64,000 nucleotides of DNA from contig NZ_CP065027.1 in NCBI RefSeq assembly GCF_015711475.1, positions 2,232,001-2,296,000 of the forward strand. Direction: 5' to 3'. Positions 34,588 to 43,121 of the stretch are shown here, in pieces. A program made the translations under genes and the position numbers. The stretch is from Actinomyces trachealis (GTDB lineage: Bacteria > Actinomycetota > Actinomycetes > Actinomycetales > Actinomycetaceae). Every line of letters starts with the position of its first letter. Position 1 is the first letter of the stretch. The notes beneath the pieces were generated by a model, which was not told where the DNA came from, did not search any database, and saw nothing but the letters and a program-made list of their open reading frames with translations.

Positions 34588-36078
34588 TCAGTCACCCAGG
34601 TCCGCGATATGGCCGCGCGGGTCCTTGACCCGCAGCATCAGCAGCAAACCCGCCCCCAGGACCACCACGATGCCGAGGATGCCCCAGTACTGGGCCCCCT
34701 CCCCCACCACACGCTTACCTACCCACACGGACACGCCGTACATAAGCGGCGCGATAAAGGACACGGCACGACCGGTGGTGGCGTACAGACCAAAGATCTC
34801 CCCCTCACGCCCCTCAGGGATCACGCGGGCCAGGAAGGAGCGGGCAGCGGACTGGGCCGGCCCCACGCAGCCGGAGAGCACCAGGCCAAGGGCCCAGAAC
34901 GCGATCCGTCCCTGTGCGTGCAGGAAAAAGACCCCCAGGCCAGCCGCCACCAGCAGCGTGAGAGACCCAAGAATCACCCGACGCGGCCCCCAGAGGTCAT
35001 CCAACCGACCAGAAACGATCGTGGCCACACCCGCCGCCACGTTGGCAGCGATCGCAAAGATGATCACATCCCCGCTGGAAAACCCGAAGGTGTTCTGGGC
35101 GATCACGCCACCGTAAGTGAAGACTCCCGCCAGGCCGTCACGGAAGACAGCGGCTGCTAAAAGGAACCACAGCACCTCTGGGTGGGAGCGGAACAGGGCC
35201 ACTAGAGTGCGCCACAGGCGCCGGTAGGAGGCCCAGATAGACTCGCGGCGCATCACCGAGGTAATGCCGGATGTCGGCTCTACCGGCTCGGACTCCAAGC
35301 CCGCTAGGTTCCGCTCTCCGCCACGCGCCTCATCCTGCTCCACGGCTTGGCGACGGCGTCGGCCCCGTTCACCGGACTGAGTGACCACCACAGGAATGGC
35401 GAACAGCCCGAACCAGGCGGCCGCCACCAGCATTGCTGCGCGCACATTCATGCCGTGCTTGGCGGTGACGCCGAACCAGCCAACTTCCGGCTTGATGAAA
35501 CCCACGAACAGGATCAGCAGCAGCACGATGCCACCCAAGTACCCCATGCCCCAGCCCAGCCCGGAGACCGCACCAATGCGCTCCTTGGTGGTCAGGTGGG
35601 CCAGAATGCCGTTGTAGTTGACGGAGGCCAGCTCAAAGAAGATGTTGCCCAGGCCCAGCAGCGCGATGCCCAGCCACAGGTAACCCGGCTCAGGTCGCAC
35701 AAAGAACAAGGCCGCACTGATTGCGACGACGATCGCCGTGTAGACACCCAGCCAGAACACGTTGCGACCAGCCCGGTCGGCGCGCTGACCGGTGACTGGC
35801 GCCAGGGCGGCGATCAAGAAACCAGAGACAGTCAGACCAATTGACAGGGCGGTCTCATTGTCCGCTTGCGCTCCGAAGGACTCGCTGGTCAGGTACACCG
35901 TGAAGACAAACGTGGTGATTACGGCATTGAAGGCGGAAGACCCCCAGTCCCACAGCCCCCAGGCCAGCACCGGCCCGGAGAGGATTTTGCTGCGGCGAGG
36001 AGCCTTGGGGGGAGCCAGGTTCTCAACCACTGTGGAGTCAGCCAAGGAAGCACCGGGAGTGTGGGGAGCGAGGGTCAT
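34588..36078 (-). CDS. UMF1-type MFS transporter (Atg22-like)
   Basis: This protein of 496 residues has about 12 hydrophobic segments. The N-terminal helix motif LAWGLWDWGSSAFNAVITTF is the signature of the UMF1/Atg22 branch of the major facilitator superfamily. A charged cytoplasmic loop of about 60 residues (around 245-300) splits the two halves. Another conserved element is FARVIPEGREGEIFGLYATT-like (SFLARVIPEGREGEIFGLYA). In fungi Atg22 exports amino acids from vacuoles; bacterial substrates are unknown. The gene faces the same way as ispD upstream of it but is separated by 62 bp. Confidence 0.85.
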   Translation of the reverse strand: MTLAPHTPGASLADSTVVENLAPPKAPRRSKILSGPVLAWGLWDWGSSAFNAVITTFVFTVYLTSESFGAQADNETALSIGLTVSGFLIAALAPVTGQRADRAGRNVFWLGVYTAIVVAISAALFFVRPEPGYLWLGIALLGLGNIFFELASVNYNGILAHLTTKERIGAVSGLGWGMGYLGGIVLLLILFVGFIKPEVGWFGVTAKHGMNVRAAMLVAAAWFGLFAIPVVVTQSGERGRRRRQAVEQDEARGGERNLAGLESEPVEPTSGITSVMRRESIWASYRRLWRTLVALFRSHPEVLWFLLAAAVFRDGLAGVFTYGGVIAQNTFGFSSGDVIIFAIAANVAAGVATIVSGRLDDLWGPRRVILGSLTLLVAAGLGVFFLHAQGRIAFWALGLVLSGCVGPAQSAARSFLARVIPEGREGEIFGLYATTGRAVSFIAPLMYGVSVWVGKRVVGEGAQYWGILGIVVVLGAGLLLMLRVKDPRGHIADLGD

Positions 36079-36140
36079 GCTGCGAGCCTACGGCGTCCCG
36101 TGCCGTAAGGCAGAACCAAATCCGCTAAGAAAGGCGCAAA

Positions 36141-37025
36141 TCAGTGAGCGACAGGCGCCAAAACGGACTCCACTAGGAACTCGGCAAGGGCTAGATCAAG
36201 GGGTGTAGTTACCTTGAGCGCCAAGGGGTCTCCGGCCACCACATCAACTCCAACCCCGGTTGCCTCCACCAGCGCGGCATCATCGCTGGCAGCTTGAAGC
36301 TCGTCCGCGGCCCGCTGGGCGCCCAACTCGTGGGCGCGGCGCAGGACCTCCAGGCGGAAGCCCTGTGGGGTCTGTACGGCGCGCAAGTGCGAGCGGTCTG
36401 GGGTGGCTACCACCCGCTCGGTGGGCCTGGTGGCGGCAGCACTGCCCGTGGCCACCTCAACCTCATTCCCCGGCGCGGCCGGGGCGACCTCTTTGACCGT
36501 GTCAGCCACCGGCAGCGCCGGGACGACAGCGTCGCAGCCAGCCTGGACCGCCGCCACCACACGGCGCACCACCTTAGGGGGCGTGAGCGCGCGCGCAGCG
36601 TCATGCACCAGCACCACCTGCGCGTCCGGGCAAGCGGCCAGGGCGGCTTGCAGGCCCAGGGCCACGCTGGCTTGGCGGGAGGCGGGCGAGCCAGCCACCA
36701 CCTGTACCGGCACAGCCCGGGCGGTGGCACTAGGGCGGTCACCAGCGGCGGCCCCGCCGACAGCACCAGCGGGCAGACTCTGGGGCACCTCGGCGGCAAA
36801 GCGGGCGACCGCGTCGGGCGGCGCGGTCACGACTATCTGGTCCACCACCCCGCTGGCTGCCAGAGCCTCGGCAGCGCGCAGGAGGAGCGTTTTGCCACCC
36901 ACCTGCACCAGGGCCTTGGGGCCGCCCGCACCCAGGCGGGTGCCTGAGCCAGCGGCGGTGAGCACAGCGACGACGCTGCCCGCACCAAAGTCGTGGTGCG
37001 GGCGCGGAGTGTTGGTCTCAGGCAC
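36141..37025 (-). CDS. ispD: 2-C-methyl-D-erythritol 4-phosphate cytidylyltransferase
   Basis: This enzyme couples CTP with MEP in the non-mevalonate isoprenoid pathway. The nucleotide loop VLTAAGSGTRLGAGGPKAL (residues 20-38) and the catalytic-site segment VLVHDAARALTPP are clear, as is VQTPQGFRLEVLRRAHE near the C-terminus. At 294 residues it is longer than the usual 230. The excess is Ala/Gly-rich insertions near residues 80-105 and 185-205. It follows carD, as in mycobacteria, but ispF is not next; the MFS gene comes instead. Confidence 0.93.
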   Translation of the reverse strand: MPETNTPRPHHDFGAGSVVAVLTAAGSGTRLGAGGPKALVQVGGKTLLLRAAEALAASGVVDQIVVTAPPDAVARFAAEVPQSLPAGAVGGAAAGDRPSATARAVPVQVVAGSPASRQASVALGLQAALAACPDAQVVLVHDAARALTPPKVVRRVVAAVQAGCDAVVPALPVADTVKEVAPAAPGNEVEVATGSAAATRPTERVVATPDRSHLRAVQTPQGFRLEVLRRAHELGAQRAADELQAASDDAALVEATGVGVDVVAGDPLALKVTTPLDLALAEFLVESVLAPVAH

Positions 37026-37077
37026 GGTGGCGGCTAGTCACAGCTGGTTCCGGGCAGGGAGACTCAAGTCAGGCGAC

Positions 37078-37572
37078 TCAGGCGGCAGTGTCGGAGTCGA
37101 GGACCTCGTCCAGGCGGGACTCGGCCTCCTCCTCCGTGGTCTTCTGGGCTAGGGCCAGCTCGGAGACGAGGATCTGGCGGGCCTTGGAGAGCATGCGCTT
37201 CTCCCCGGCGGACAGGCCGCGGTCCGTATCACGGCGGGAGAGGTCACGGACCACCTCAGCGACCTTGATGACGTCACCGGAGGCGATCTTCTCCTGGTTG
37301 GCCTTGTAGCGGCGGGACCAGTTGGTGGGCTCCTCGGTGAGGGTGGCGCGCAGCACCTCGAAGACCTTCTCCAGGCCGGAGGCGTCAACGACGTCGCGCA
37401 CGCCGATCAGGTCAACGCTGTCTGCTGGGACGAGGATCGAAAGGTCCCCCTGGGCTGCCTCAAGCTGGAGGTAGGTCTTGAGTTCACCGCGGACTTTACG
37501 CTCGCGAATGTCAATAATCCGGGCCGCACCGTGGTGGGGGTAGACAACAGTCTCACCGATTGTGAAAGTCAT
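37078..37572 (-). CDS. carD: CarD-family RNA polymerase-binding regulator
   Basis: This 164-residue protein begins [20 protein letters not shown], the RNA-polymerase-interacting Tudor-like domain. It continues through [17 protein letters not shown] and ends with the helical DNA-binding domain ([17 protein letters not shown]). CarD stabilises open promoter complexes and is essential in mycobacteria. GGAAGAGAT lies just upstream of the ATG at 37572; the longer upstream frame has no support. It lies between regX3 and ispD, a conserved actinobacterial order. Confidence 0.95.
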   Translation of the reverse strand: MTFTIGETVVYPHHGAARIIDIRERKVRGELKTYLQLEAAQGDLSILVPADSVDLIGVRDVVDASGLEKVFEVLRATLTEEPTNWSRRYKANQEKIASGDVIKVAEVVRDLSRRDTDRGLSAGEKRMLSKARQILVSELALAQKTTEEEAESRLDEVLDSDTAA

Positions 37573-37680
37573 GTTCGGTATCTCTTCCAAGAACAGCAGA
37601 GCCCCCAGGATATCACCGGCATGACAGGCCTTGCCGGGGAGGAAGGTCACAGCACAGCACTTCAGGCACCCGTCTCATTC

Positions 37681-38376
37681 CTAGGAGACCAGCTTGTAGC
37701 CCAGGCCGCGTACGGTGATGAGCAGGTGCGGCTCGCTAGGCACCTCCTCGATCTTGGCGCGGATGCGCTTGACGTGCACGTCCAAGGTTTTGGTGTCCCC
37801 CACATAGTCGGCGCCCCACACGCGGTCGATGATCTGGGCGCGGGTGAGTACGCGATCCGGGTTGCGTAGCAGCAACTCCAGCAACTCGAACTCGCGCAAG
37901 GGCATGACCACCGGCTCGCCGTCAACACTGACCTCATGACGCTCCACGTCCATGGTCACGCGGCCCGCGCGCAGGAGGGTGTCATACTGCCCGGGTTCCT
38001 CGCGGGTGCGGCGCAGGACGGCGTGCACGCGGGCAAGCAGTTCACGGTAGGAGTATGGCTTGGTGACGTAGTCGTCGGCGCCGATCTCCAGGCCCACGAT
38101 CTTGTCCACCTCAGAATCCTTCGCGGTAAGCATGATGACGGGCACATTGGCGGTGGTGCGAATGCGGCGGCAGACCTCGGTGCCGCTCAGGCGCGGGAGC
38201 ATCAGGTCCAGCAGCACCAGGTCAATTGGAGCGCCGCTGCGCTCAGCGACCCCAAAGGCCTCGACGGCGTGGGCACCATCCTCCGCCTCCACGACGTCGT
38301 AGCCGTCACGCCGCAGGCTGTAGGCCAGCGGCTCACGGTAATTCTCCTCGTCCTCAACCAACAGGATGCGAGTCAA
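37681..38376 (-). CDS. regX3: RegX3-type response regulator
   Basis: This OmpR-family regulator of 231 residues has a receiver domain with Asp in VLLDLMLPRLSG, Thr/Ala in MLTAKDSE and Lys in VTKPYSYREL. The winged-helix part includes MPLREFELLELLLRN and KTLDVHVKRIRAKIEEVP. Order and similarity match SenX3-RegX3, which governs phosphate-starvation responses in actinobacteria. A TTG start at 38376 is chosen because AAGGAG lies 8 bases upstream; the GTG four codons earlier would be too close to it. It follows senX3 by 5 bp. Confidence 0.9.
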   Translation of the reverse strand: MTRILLVEDEENYREPLAYSLRRDGYDVVEAEDGAHAVEAFGVAERSGAPIDLVLLDLMLPRLSGTEVCRRIRTTANVPVIMLTAKDSEVDKIVGLEIGADDYVTKPYSYRELLARVHAVLRRTREEPGQYDTLLRAGRVTMDVERHEVSVDGEPVVMPLREFELLELLLRNPDRVLTRAQIIDRVWGADYVGDTKTLDVHVKRIRAKIEEVPSEPHLLITVRGLGYKLVS

Positions 38377-38381
38377 TCCGT

Positions 38382-39671
38382 TCACTCCTTGGGGCGTGGG
38401 CGTCCTGGGGGGCGCTTGGAGTCGATACTCTGGGTGGTGGTACTGCCCGGGCCTGAAGCACTCAGGCTGGCGGCAGTCGGGGTGCCGGAGGCGGCGGGGA
38501 TGCCGGTAGGCCCGCTGGCGACGGCGTCGCCCTTGGCGGCCAGCGGCAGCACCAGCGTGAAGGTGGAGCCCTGGCCCGGCGTGGAGCACAGCTCGACAGC
38601 ACCGCCATGGTCTGCCGCAACATGTTTGACGATGCTCAGACCCAGCCCGGTGCCGCCGGTGGCGCGGGAGCGGGCCTTGTCCACGCGGTAGAAGCGTTCA
38701 AAGACGCGCTGGCGATCAATCTCCGAGATGCCGATGCCCTGGTCTACCACGGCCACGCGGGCCAGGGCGGGGTCCTCGGGGTCCACCAAGACGCCTACGC
38801 TGACCCGGGTGTGGGGGTCGGAGTAGCGGATGGCGTTGTCCAAGAGGTTGCGCACGGCGGTGGCCAGGAGGCTGGCGTCACCGCGCACCGTCAATCCTTT
38901 GTCGCCACTGGTGACAAGCTCCACCTCGCAGGTGGCGGCCTCCACCTTCACCCGGTCGATGGCCTCATTGACCACAGCGTCCAGGTCCACATCCACAGGG
39001 TGGGCCAAGGCGTCGCCGTCCTGCAGGCGGGAGAGCTCGATGATTTCCTGCACCAGCACCCCTAGGCGGCGGGACTCCTTGAGCATGCGTCCGGCATAGT
39101 CCAAGACCAGGGTGGGGTCGTCGCTGTTGTTGGCAATGGTCTCTGCCAACAGGGAGATGGCGCCCACCGGCGTCTTGAGTTCGTGGGACACGTTCGCTAC
39201 GAAGTCGGCGCGCATGTCCTCTAGGCGGCGTTCGGCAGTGCGGTCGGTGACCAGGATGAGGATGCGGCCCCCACCGATGTCTGCCACCCGGACGTTCAAG
39301 TAGAACCAGCCAGCGTCGCGAGCGGGGCCACGCTTCACGGTTAGCTCTTTGTCCTCAACATCCCCGGTGGAGCGGACCACGTTGACCATGGCGGCCACTC
39401 GCGGCTCCACGACGGCGTCGTCCTTGACGATCTCAAAGGTGTAAGCGGCCTGGGAGGCGCGCAGGACCTCGTCGTCCTCATCCAGGATCACCACGATATT
39501 GGGCAGGGCGGCCAGCAGTGGCAGGAGGGAGGAGTCGACGGCGGAGACCTCGGCGACGTATTCGGCGTGACCGCGGTCACGACGGCGTCTCACAGCGCGG
39601 ATGAGCAGCACTGTCAGGGCCGCGCCCAGCAGGACGCCCAGTGCTGCGGCTGCCAACGTTGCGGGGTTCAC
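38382..39671 (-). CDS. senX3: SenX3-type sensor histidine kinase
   Basis: This protein of about 429 residues has one or two N-terminal membrane helices (PATLAAAALGVLLGAALTVLL), then a PAS-like domain (residues 50-165). HisKA carries the phospho-accepting His in ANVSHELKTPVGAISLLAET, and HATPase has N-box RNLLDNAIRYSD and G-box GGTGLGLSIVKHVAADHGG. The final 60 residues are a Ser/Pro-rich tail. With regX3 it forms the phosphate-sensing pair. The start is uncertain: GTG 39671 places the helix at the N-terminus, while ATG 39725 adds 18 residues. Confidence 0.88.
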   Translation of the reverse strand: MNPATLAAAALGVLLGAALTVLLIRAVRRRRDRGHAEYVAEVSAVDSSLLPLLAALPNIVVILDEDDEVLRASQAAYTFEIVKDDAVVEPRVAAMVNVVRSTGDVEDKELTVKRGPARDAGWFYLNVRVADIGGGRILILVTDRTAERRLEDMRADFVANVSHELKTPVGAISLLAETIANNSDDPTLVLDYAGRMLKESRRLGVLVQEIIELSRLQDGDALAHPVDVDLDAVVNEAIDRVKVEAATCEVELVTSGDKGLTVRGDASLLATAVRNLLDNAIRYSDPHTRVSVGVLVDPEDPALARVAVVDQGIGISEIDRQRVFERFYRVDKARSRATGGTGLGLSIVKHVAADHGGAVELCSTPGQGSTFTLVLPLAAKGDAVASGPTGIPAASGTPTAASLSASGPGSTTTQSIDSKRPPGRPRPKE

Positions 39672-39770
39672 AAGCCCAGAGTAGGCGCCTGCGGTGGGAG
39701 TAAGCGAGCAGCTGGGTTCTGGCATGGGGCTGCCGAACCTGGTATCCCAGTCTCCCAGGCTCGCGACGGT

Positions 39771-39806
39771 AGCCCGGCCCCCTTCCGCGCAGGAAGGAAC
39801 CGGGCT
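39771..39806 (-). terminator. Hairpin after gpmA
   Basis: AGCCCGG and CCTTCC pair with GGAAGG and CCGGGCT around a short GCGCA loop, 44 bp past the gpmA stop and before senX3. No T-run is present. Confidence 0.65.
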
Positions 39807-39849
39807 GCCGTCGTCAGCCAGGCCACACGAAGCAGCTAAGCCGGTGAGG

Positions 39850-40587
39850 TCACTTGCCCTGGTTGGCCACGGCGGCGATCTTCGCCTCGGCCTCGGGGTC
39901 TAGGTAGCGGCCGCCCTTCTTAATGGGCTTGAGGGTCTTCTCATCCAGCTCGTAGACCAGCGGGATGCCAGTGGGGATGTTCACCCCGGCGATGTCCTCG
40001 TCGGAGATCTTGTCCAGGTGCTTGACGATGGCGCGCAGGGAGTTGCCGTGTGCGGCGATCATGACGGTCTTGCCGGTCTTGATCTCGGGGACGATGCTGC
40101 CCTCCCAGTACGGGAGCAGACGCTCAAGCACGTCCTTGAGGCACTCGGTCATGGGGATGGGCTCACCGGTGTAGCGGGGATCGGTGTCCTGGGAGAACTC
40201 GGAGCCAGCCTCAATAGCGGGCGGCGGGACGTCGTAGGAGCGGCGCCAGAGCATGAACTGCTCCTCGCCGTACTCGTCCCGGATCTCCTTCTTGTTCTTG
40301 CCCTGCAGGGCGCCGTAGTGGCGCTCATTGAGGCGCCAGTTGCGCTCAACGGGGATCCAGTGGCGGTCGGCGGCATCGAGGGCCAGGTTCGCGGTCATGA
40401 TGGCGCGGCGCAGCATCGAGGTGAACAGCTTCTCCGGCAGCACACCGGCCTCTTTCAGCAGCTCGCCTCCGTGAGTGGCCTCGGCGCGGCCCTTCTCGGA
40501 CAGGGCGACGTCAACCCAACCGGTAAAGAGGTTCTTTGCATTCCATTCGCTCTCGCCATGGCGGAGCAGCACAAGGGTGTAAGCCAT
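39850..40587 (-). CDS. gpmA: 2,3-bisphosphoglycerate-dependent phosphoglycerate mutase
   Basis: This glycolytic enzyme of 245 residues interconverts 3- and 2-phosphoglycerate. The phosphohistidine motif [11 protein letters not shown] (His at residue 10) is present, as are [40 protein letters not shown] and the second active-site His in [18 protein letters not shown]. The length is normal. Its place before senX3-regX3 is conserved in actinobacteria (gpm1 in mycobacteria). Confidence 0.97.
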   Translation of the reverse strand: MAYTLVLLRHGESEWNAKNLFTGWVDVALSEKGRAEATHGGELLKEAGVLPEKLFTSMLRRAIMTANLALDAADRHWIPVERNWRLNERHYGALQGKNKKEIRDEYGEEQFMLWRRSYDVPPPAIEAGSEFSQDTDPRYTGEPIPMTECLKDVLERLLPYWEGSIVPEIKTGKTVMIAAHGNSLRAIVKHLDKISDEDIAGVNIPTGIPLVYELDEKTLKPIKKGGRYLDPEAEAKIAAVANQGK

Positions 40588-40621
40588 GCCCCTATCCTGC
40601 CAGGACGCCGCGAAACGTGCG

Positions 40622-40649
40622 AGACCCCGACCCGTATGGGCCGGGGTCT
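40622..40649 (-). terminator. Hairpin between lsr2 and gpmA
   Basis: AGACCCCGACCC and GGGCCGGGGTCT form a near-perfect 12-bp stem with a 4-base loop 24 bp after the lsr2 stop. Confidence 0.8.
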
Positions 40650-40672
40650 GCTTTGGTTTGACGCCTGGTGCC

Positions 40673-41008
40673 TCAGCTGTGGGCGGCAGCGTAGGCCTCG
40701 CGGATCTCAGCGGAGATGCGACCGCGGTCTGAGACCTCGCGGCCGTTCGCACGGGCCCAGTCGCGGATCCGCTGGTTTTCTACGGCGTTGCCGGGGCGGG
40801 CAGCACCGGCGCCACGACGACGGTTCACGCGACCCGCAACCCGGTGACCCTTAACGACCCACTCCTCCAAAGACTCACGCAGCGCGGCGGCGTGCTTGTC
40901 GTTCAAGTCAATCTCGTAGGTAGCGCCATCAAGGCCGAAGGTAACCGTCTGGGTAGCCTCCGAACCGTCAATGTCATCCACCAGCATCTGAATGGTTTTG
41001 CGTGCCAT
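40673..41008 (-). CDS. lsr2: Lsr2 nucleoid-associated silencing protein
   Basis: This 111-residue H-NS-like bridging protein silences AT-rich, often horizontally acquired DNA in actinobacteria. The N-terminal dimerisation domain begins [18 protein letters not shown] and includes [16 protein letters not shown]. The C-terminal DNA-binding domain has the AT-hook-like R-G-R equivalent [13 protein letters not shown], preceded by [12 protein letters not shown]. The length is normal, and the gene stands alone with its own terminator. Confidence 0.97.
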   Translation of the reverse strand: MARKTIQMLVDDIDGSEATQTVTFGLDGATYEIDLNDKHAAALRESLEEWVVKGHRVAGRVNRRRGAGAARPGNAVENQRIRDWARANGREVSDRGRISAEIREAYAAAHS

Positions 41009-41592
41009 ACCAGCACTCCTCTCATCAGTTCACCCGTAGTGCTCCGGAATTCGACGAACAACACAATAGATGACCCAGGCGCTTTAACGCAACGGGAAAG
41101 AGCCCCTCAATCAGCACGATGCGATTCCAAACCCACGCGAAACCTATCAACCAGGTTTCTAGGCGTTCACGTTTCAGGCACAGTCGCAGCCCATTCGGCA
41201 CCCAGCCCCAAGCACATAAGGCCGGTTCTTCACCCACCAATTCATGCCGACGCACTGAATCTGCCCCGCCAAAGCCAGCCCCCGCGGAGGCGTAAACGCG
41301 AACCTAGGCAGTCCCCTGCGGCACTAACACTCCACATGTCTGCCCGCCCGTGGATTAGGACCAAGATCACCGCCACTGGGAGCTGCTCTTCACGCACGGG
41401 TTCGCCCCGATCCACCATCCCCCACCCCAGGATGAAGCCGCAGTCCGACCAGCCCCCAAACAGAACGGGACTCCCCCCAGAACCTGCAGGCCGCACGCAC
41501 CGCGCCCGCTGGGGCACCCCCACCCCGAAGCAGGCCTCTGAACACACAAAGAAGCCCAGGACACCGCCAAGCAGTGCCCTGGGCCCCATCCG
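41009..41592. other. Non-coding gap upstream of lsr2
   Basis: This stretch holds no convincing gene. Short open frames on both strands are proline-, arginine- or tryptophan-rich shadows. The lsr2 promoter must lie near 41009-41080, but I cannot point to boxes with confidence. Confidence 0.5.
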
Positions 41593-41665
41593 AGCCACCT
41601 GTGGGAATCGAACCCACGACCTATTCATTACGAGTGAATCGCTCTGCCGACTGAGCTAAGGTGGC
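41593..41665 (-). tRNA. tRNA-Thr (anticodon CGT)
   Basis: On the minus strand GCCACCT pairs with AGGTGGC (acceptor stem). The D-arm has TAGCTCAGTCGGCAGAGC, the anticodon stem ATTCA/TGAAT encloses the loop CTCGTAA (CGT, reading ACG), and the T-arm has GTGGGTTCGATTCCCAC. CCA is not encoded. Confidence 0.97.
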
Positions 41666-42037
41666 ACGCCACGAAAGCAGCGGGCCACACGCTACCGGGC
41701 GCCAAAGCCGGATGCAACTCGTCTCCCAGCACGCCACCGCCGCCGTCTACCTGTGCTACCGGAAAGGCCTGCAAGGCACCCCGCAATGGGGCTTCGTTCC
41801 GCTGACCCTAGCGCTCGCCCCCATCCTGAACATGATGAATGTGAAGACCCGCGATGCGGCTGAGCCCTGGTTCGCGGCCCGCCAGGTCCGCCTTCATCAC
41901 CTGCATACTGATTGTCATCTGAGCTATTATCACCGGCGCCACAGTTAAGGACTCCACTACTGGCCTGCTGGACGACATGCGCAGCGGCGGCGACGCGCCC
42001 CCGGCTGAACAGCCCTATAGGACGCTAGGTTGCAGCC
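41666..42037. other. Gap between tRNA-Thr and asparaginase
   Basis: There is no supported gene. A 95-codon plus-strand frame starting inside the tRNA has no recognisable motif. The asparaginase promoter is expected near 41950-42030; AGGACGCTAGGT (42016-42027) resembles a -10 region for a near-leaderless start. Confidence 0.4.
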
Positions 42038-43069
42038 ATGCGCGTCCACATCACCTACACCGGCGGCACCATCGGCATGGTCAACTCCCCCCACGGGCTA
42101 GTCCCCGGCACTGACCTGGCCGACTGGCTATCCGGTCAACTAAAGGGAACCGATTTGGCGGGAGCCACCATCACCTCCTTGGAGCCGCTGATCGACTCCG
42201 CCAACGCCACCCCCGCTTCCTGGCAGGACATCATCAACGACCTGCGCCAGCGAGCCGATGACACCGACGCCTTCGTGGTGCTGCACGGCACGGACACCAT
42301 GGCCTACACGGCGGCCGCGCTGTCCTACGCCCTGACAGACCTGCCCCAACCGGTGGTCATCACCGGCTCCCAGCTGCCACAAGACGTTATGGGCTCAGAC
42401 GCCACCAGCAACATCATGGGCGCCCTACAGGCAGTCACCAGCGGGCGAATGCTGGGCGTGGCCCTGTTCTTCGGGCACGAGCTGCTGGCGGGCAACCGGG
42501 CCACCAAGACCAGTTCCGGGGCCTACGCGGCCTTCACCTCCCCAGCCATCCCACCACTAGCGGTAGTCGGCGCCCCCTGGCGGTGGTCCCAGCAGTGGTC
42601 CCGCAGTACAGGCGACGCCGCTAGCCTGAGCGGCACCGCAGCGCCCACCTGGCCGCAGGCAAAGCCTTACGCCCGCCACGACGTCGTAGTGGTGGACCTG
42701 ACCCCAGGCATCACCGCCAAACGCCTGGAAGCTCTGCTCACCCCTGCCCCCGAGGCGGTGGTGCTGCGCGCCTACGGCGTTGGGAACGTGCCTGCGGCTG
42801 AGCCGGGCCTGGCAGAGGTGGTTGAGCAGGCCGTGAACAGCGGTGTGGCCGTCGTCGTCGCCTCACAGTGCCAGCAGGCACAGGTGCTACTGGGTCACTA
42901 CGCGTCCGGGGAGGCCATGGCGCAGGCAGGCGCCGTGGGCAGCGGCGACATGACCTTAGAGGCCCTCTACACCAAGCTACAGTTCCTGCTGGCACAAGGC
43001 CTGCGGGGCGCTGAGCTGGCGGACGCCATCAGCCAACCAATCGCCGGGGAACTCAGCCCCACCAGCTAA
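42038..43069 (+). CDS. L-asparaginase (type I-like)
   Basis: This protein of 343 residues hydrolyses asparagine to aspartate and ammonia. The first catalytic motif is ITYTGGTIGMV (residues 4-14) and the second is VLHGTDTMAYTAAALSYAL (around residue 80), containing the Thr-Asp pair. There is no signal peptide, so it is cytoplasmic. The C-terminal domain includes LRAYGVGNVP, typical of the family. A TTG/GTG alternative start is not needed: ATG 42038 directly precedes the first strand. It is a single gene, convergent with the aminopeptidase-like lipoprotein. Confidence 0.9.
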   Translation: MRVHITYTGGTIGMVNSPHGLVPGTDLADWLSGQLKGTDLAGATITSLEPLIDSANATPASWQDIINDLRQRADDTDAFVVLHGTDTMAYTAAALSYALTDLPQPVVITGSQLPQDVMGSDATSNIMGALQAVTSGRMLGVALFFGHELLAGNRATKTSSGAYAAFTSPAIPPLAVVGAPWRWSQQWSRSTGDAASLSGTAAPTWPQAKPYARHDVVVVDLTPGITAKRLEALLTPAPEAVVLRAYGVGNVPAAEPGLAEVVEQAVNSGVAVVVASQCQQAQVLLGHYASGEAMAQAGAVGSGDMTLEALYTKLQFLLAQGLRGAELADAISQPIAGELSPTS

Positions 43070-43121
43070 GAGCGCAGCACACCAGGGCCAGACGGCAGGC
43101 GCCAAACCAGGGCCGTGGGCC

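Noticed and set aside
41661..41948. 95-codon open frame after tRNA-Thr
   Set aside because: It starts inside the tRNA, lacks a ribosome site and shows no recognisable motif.
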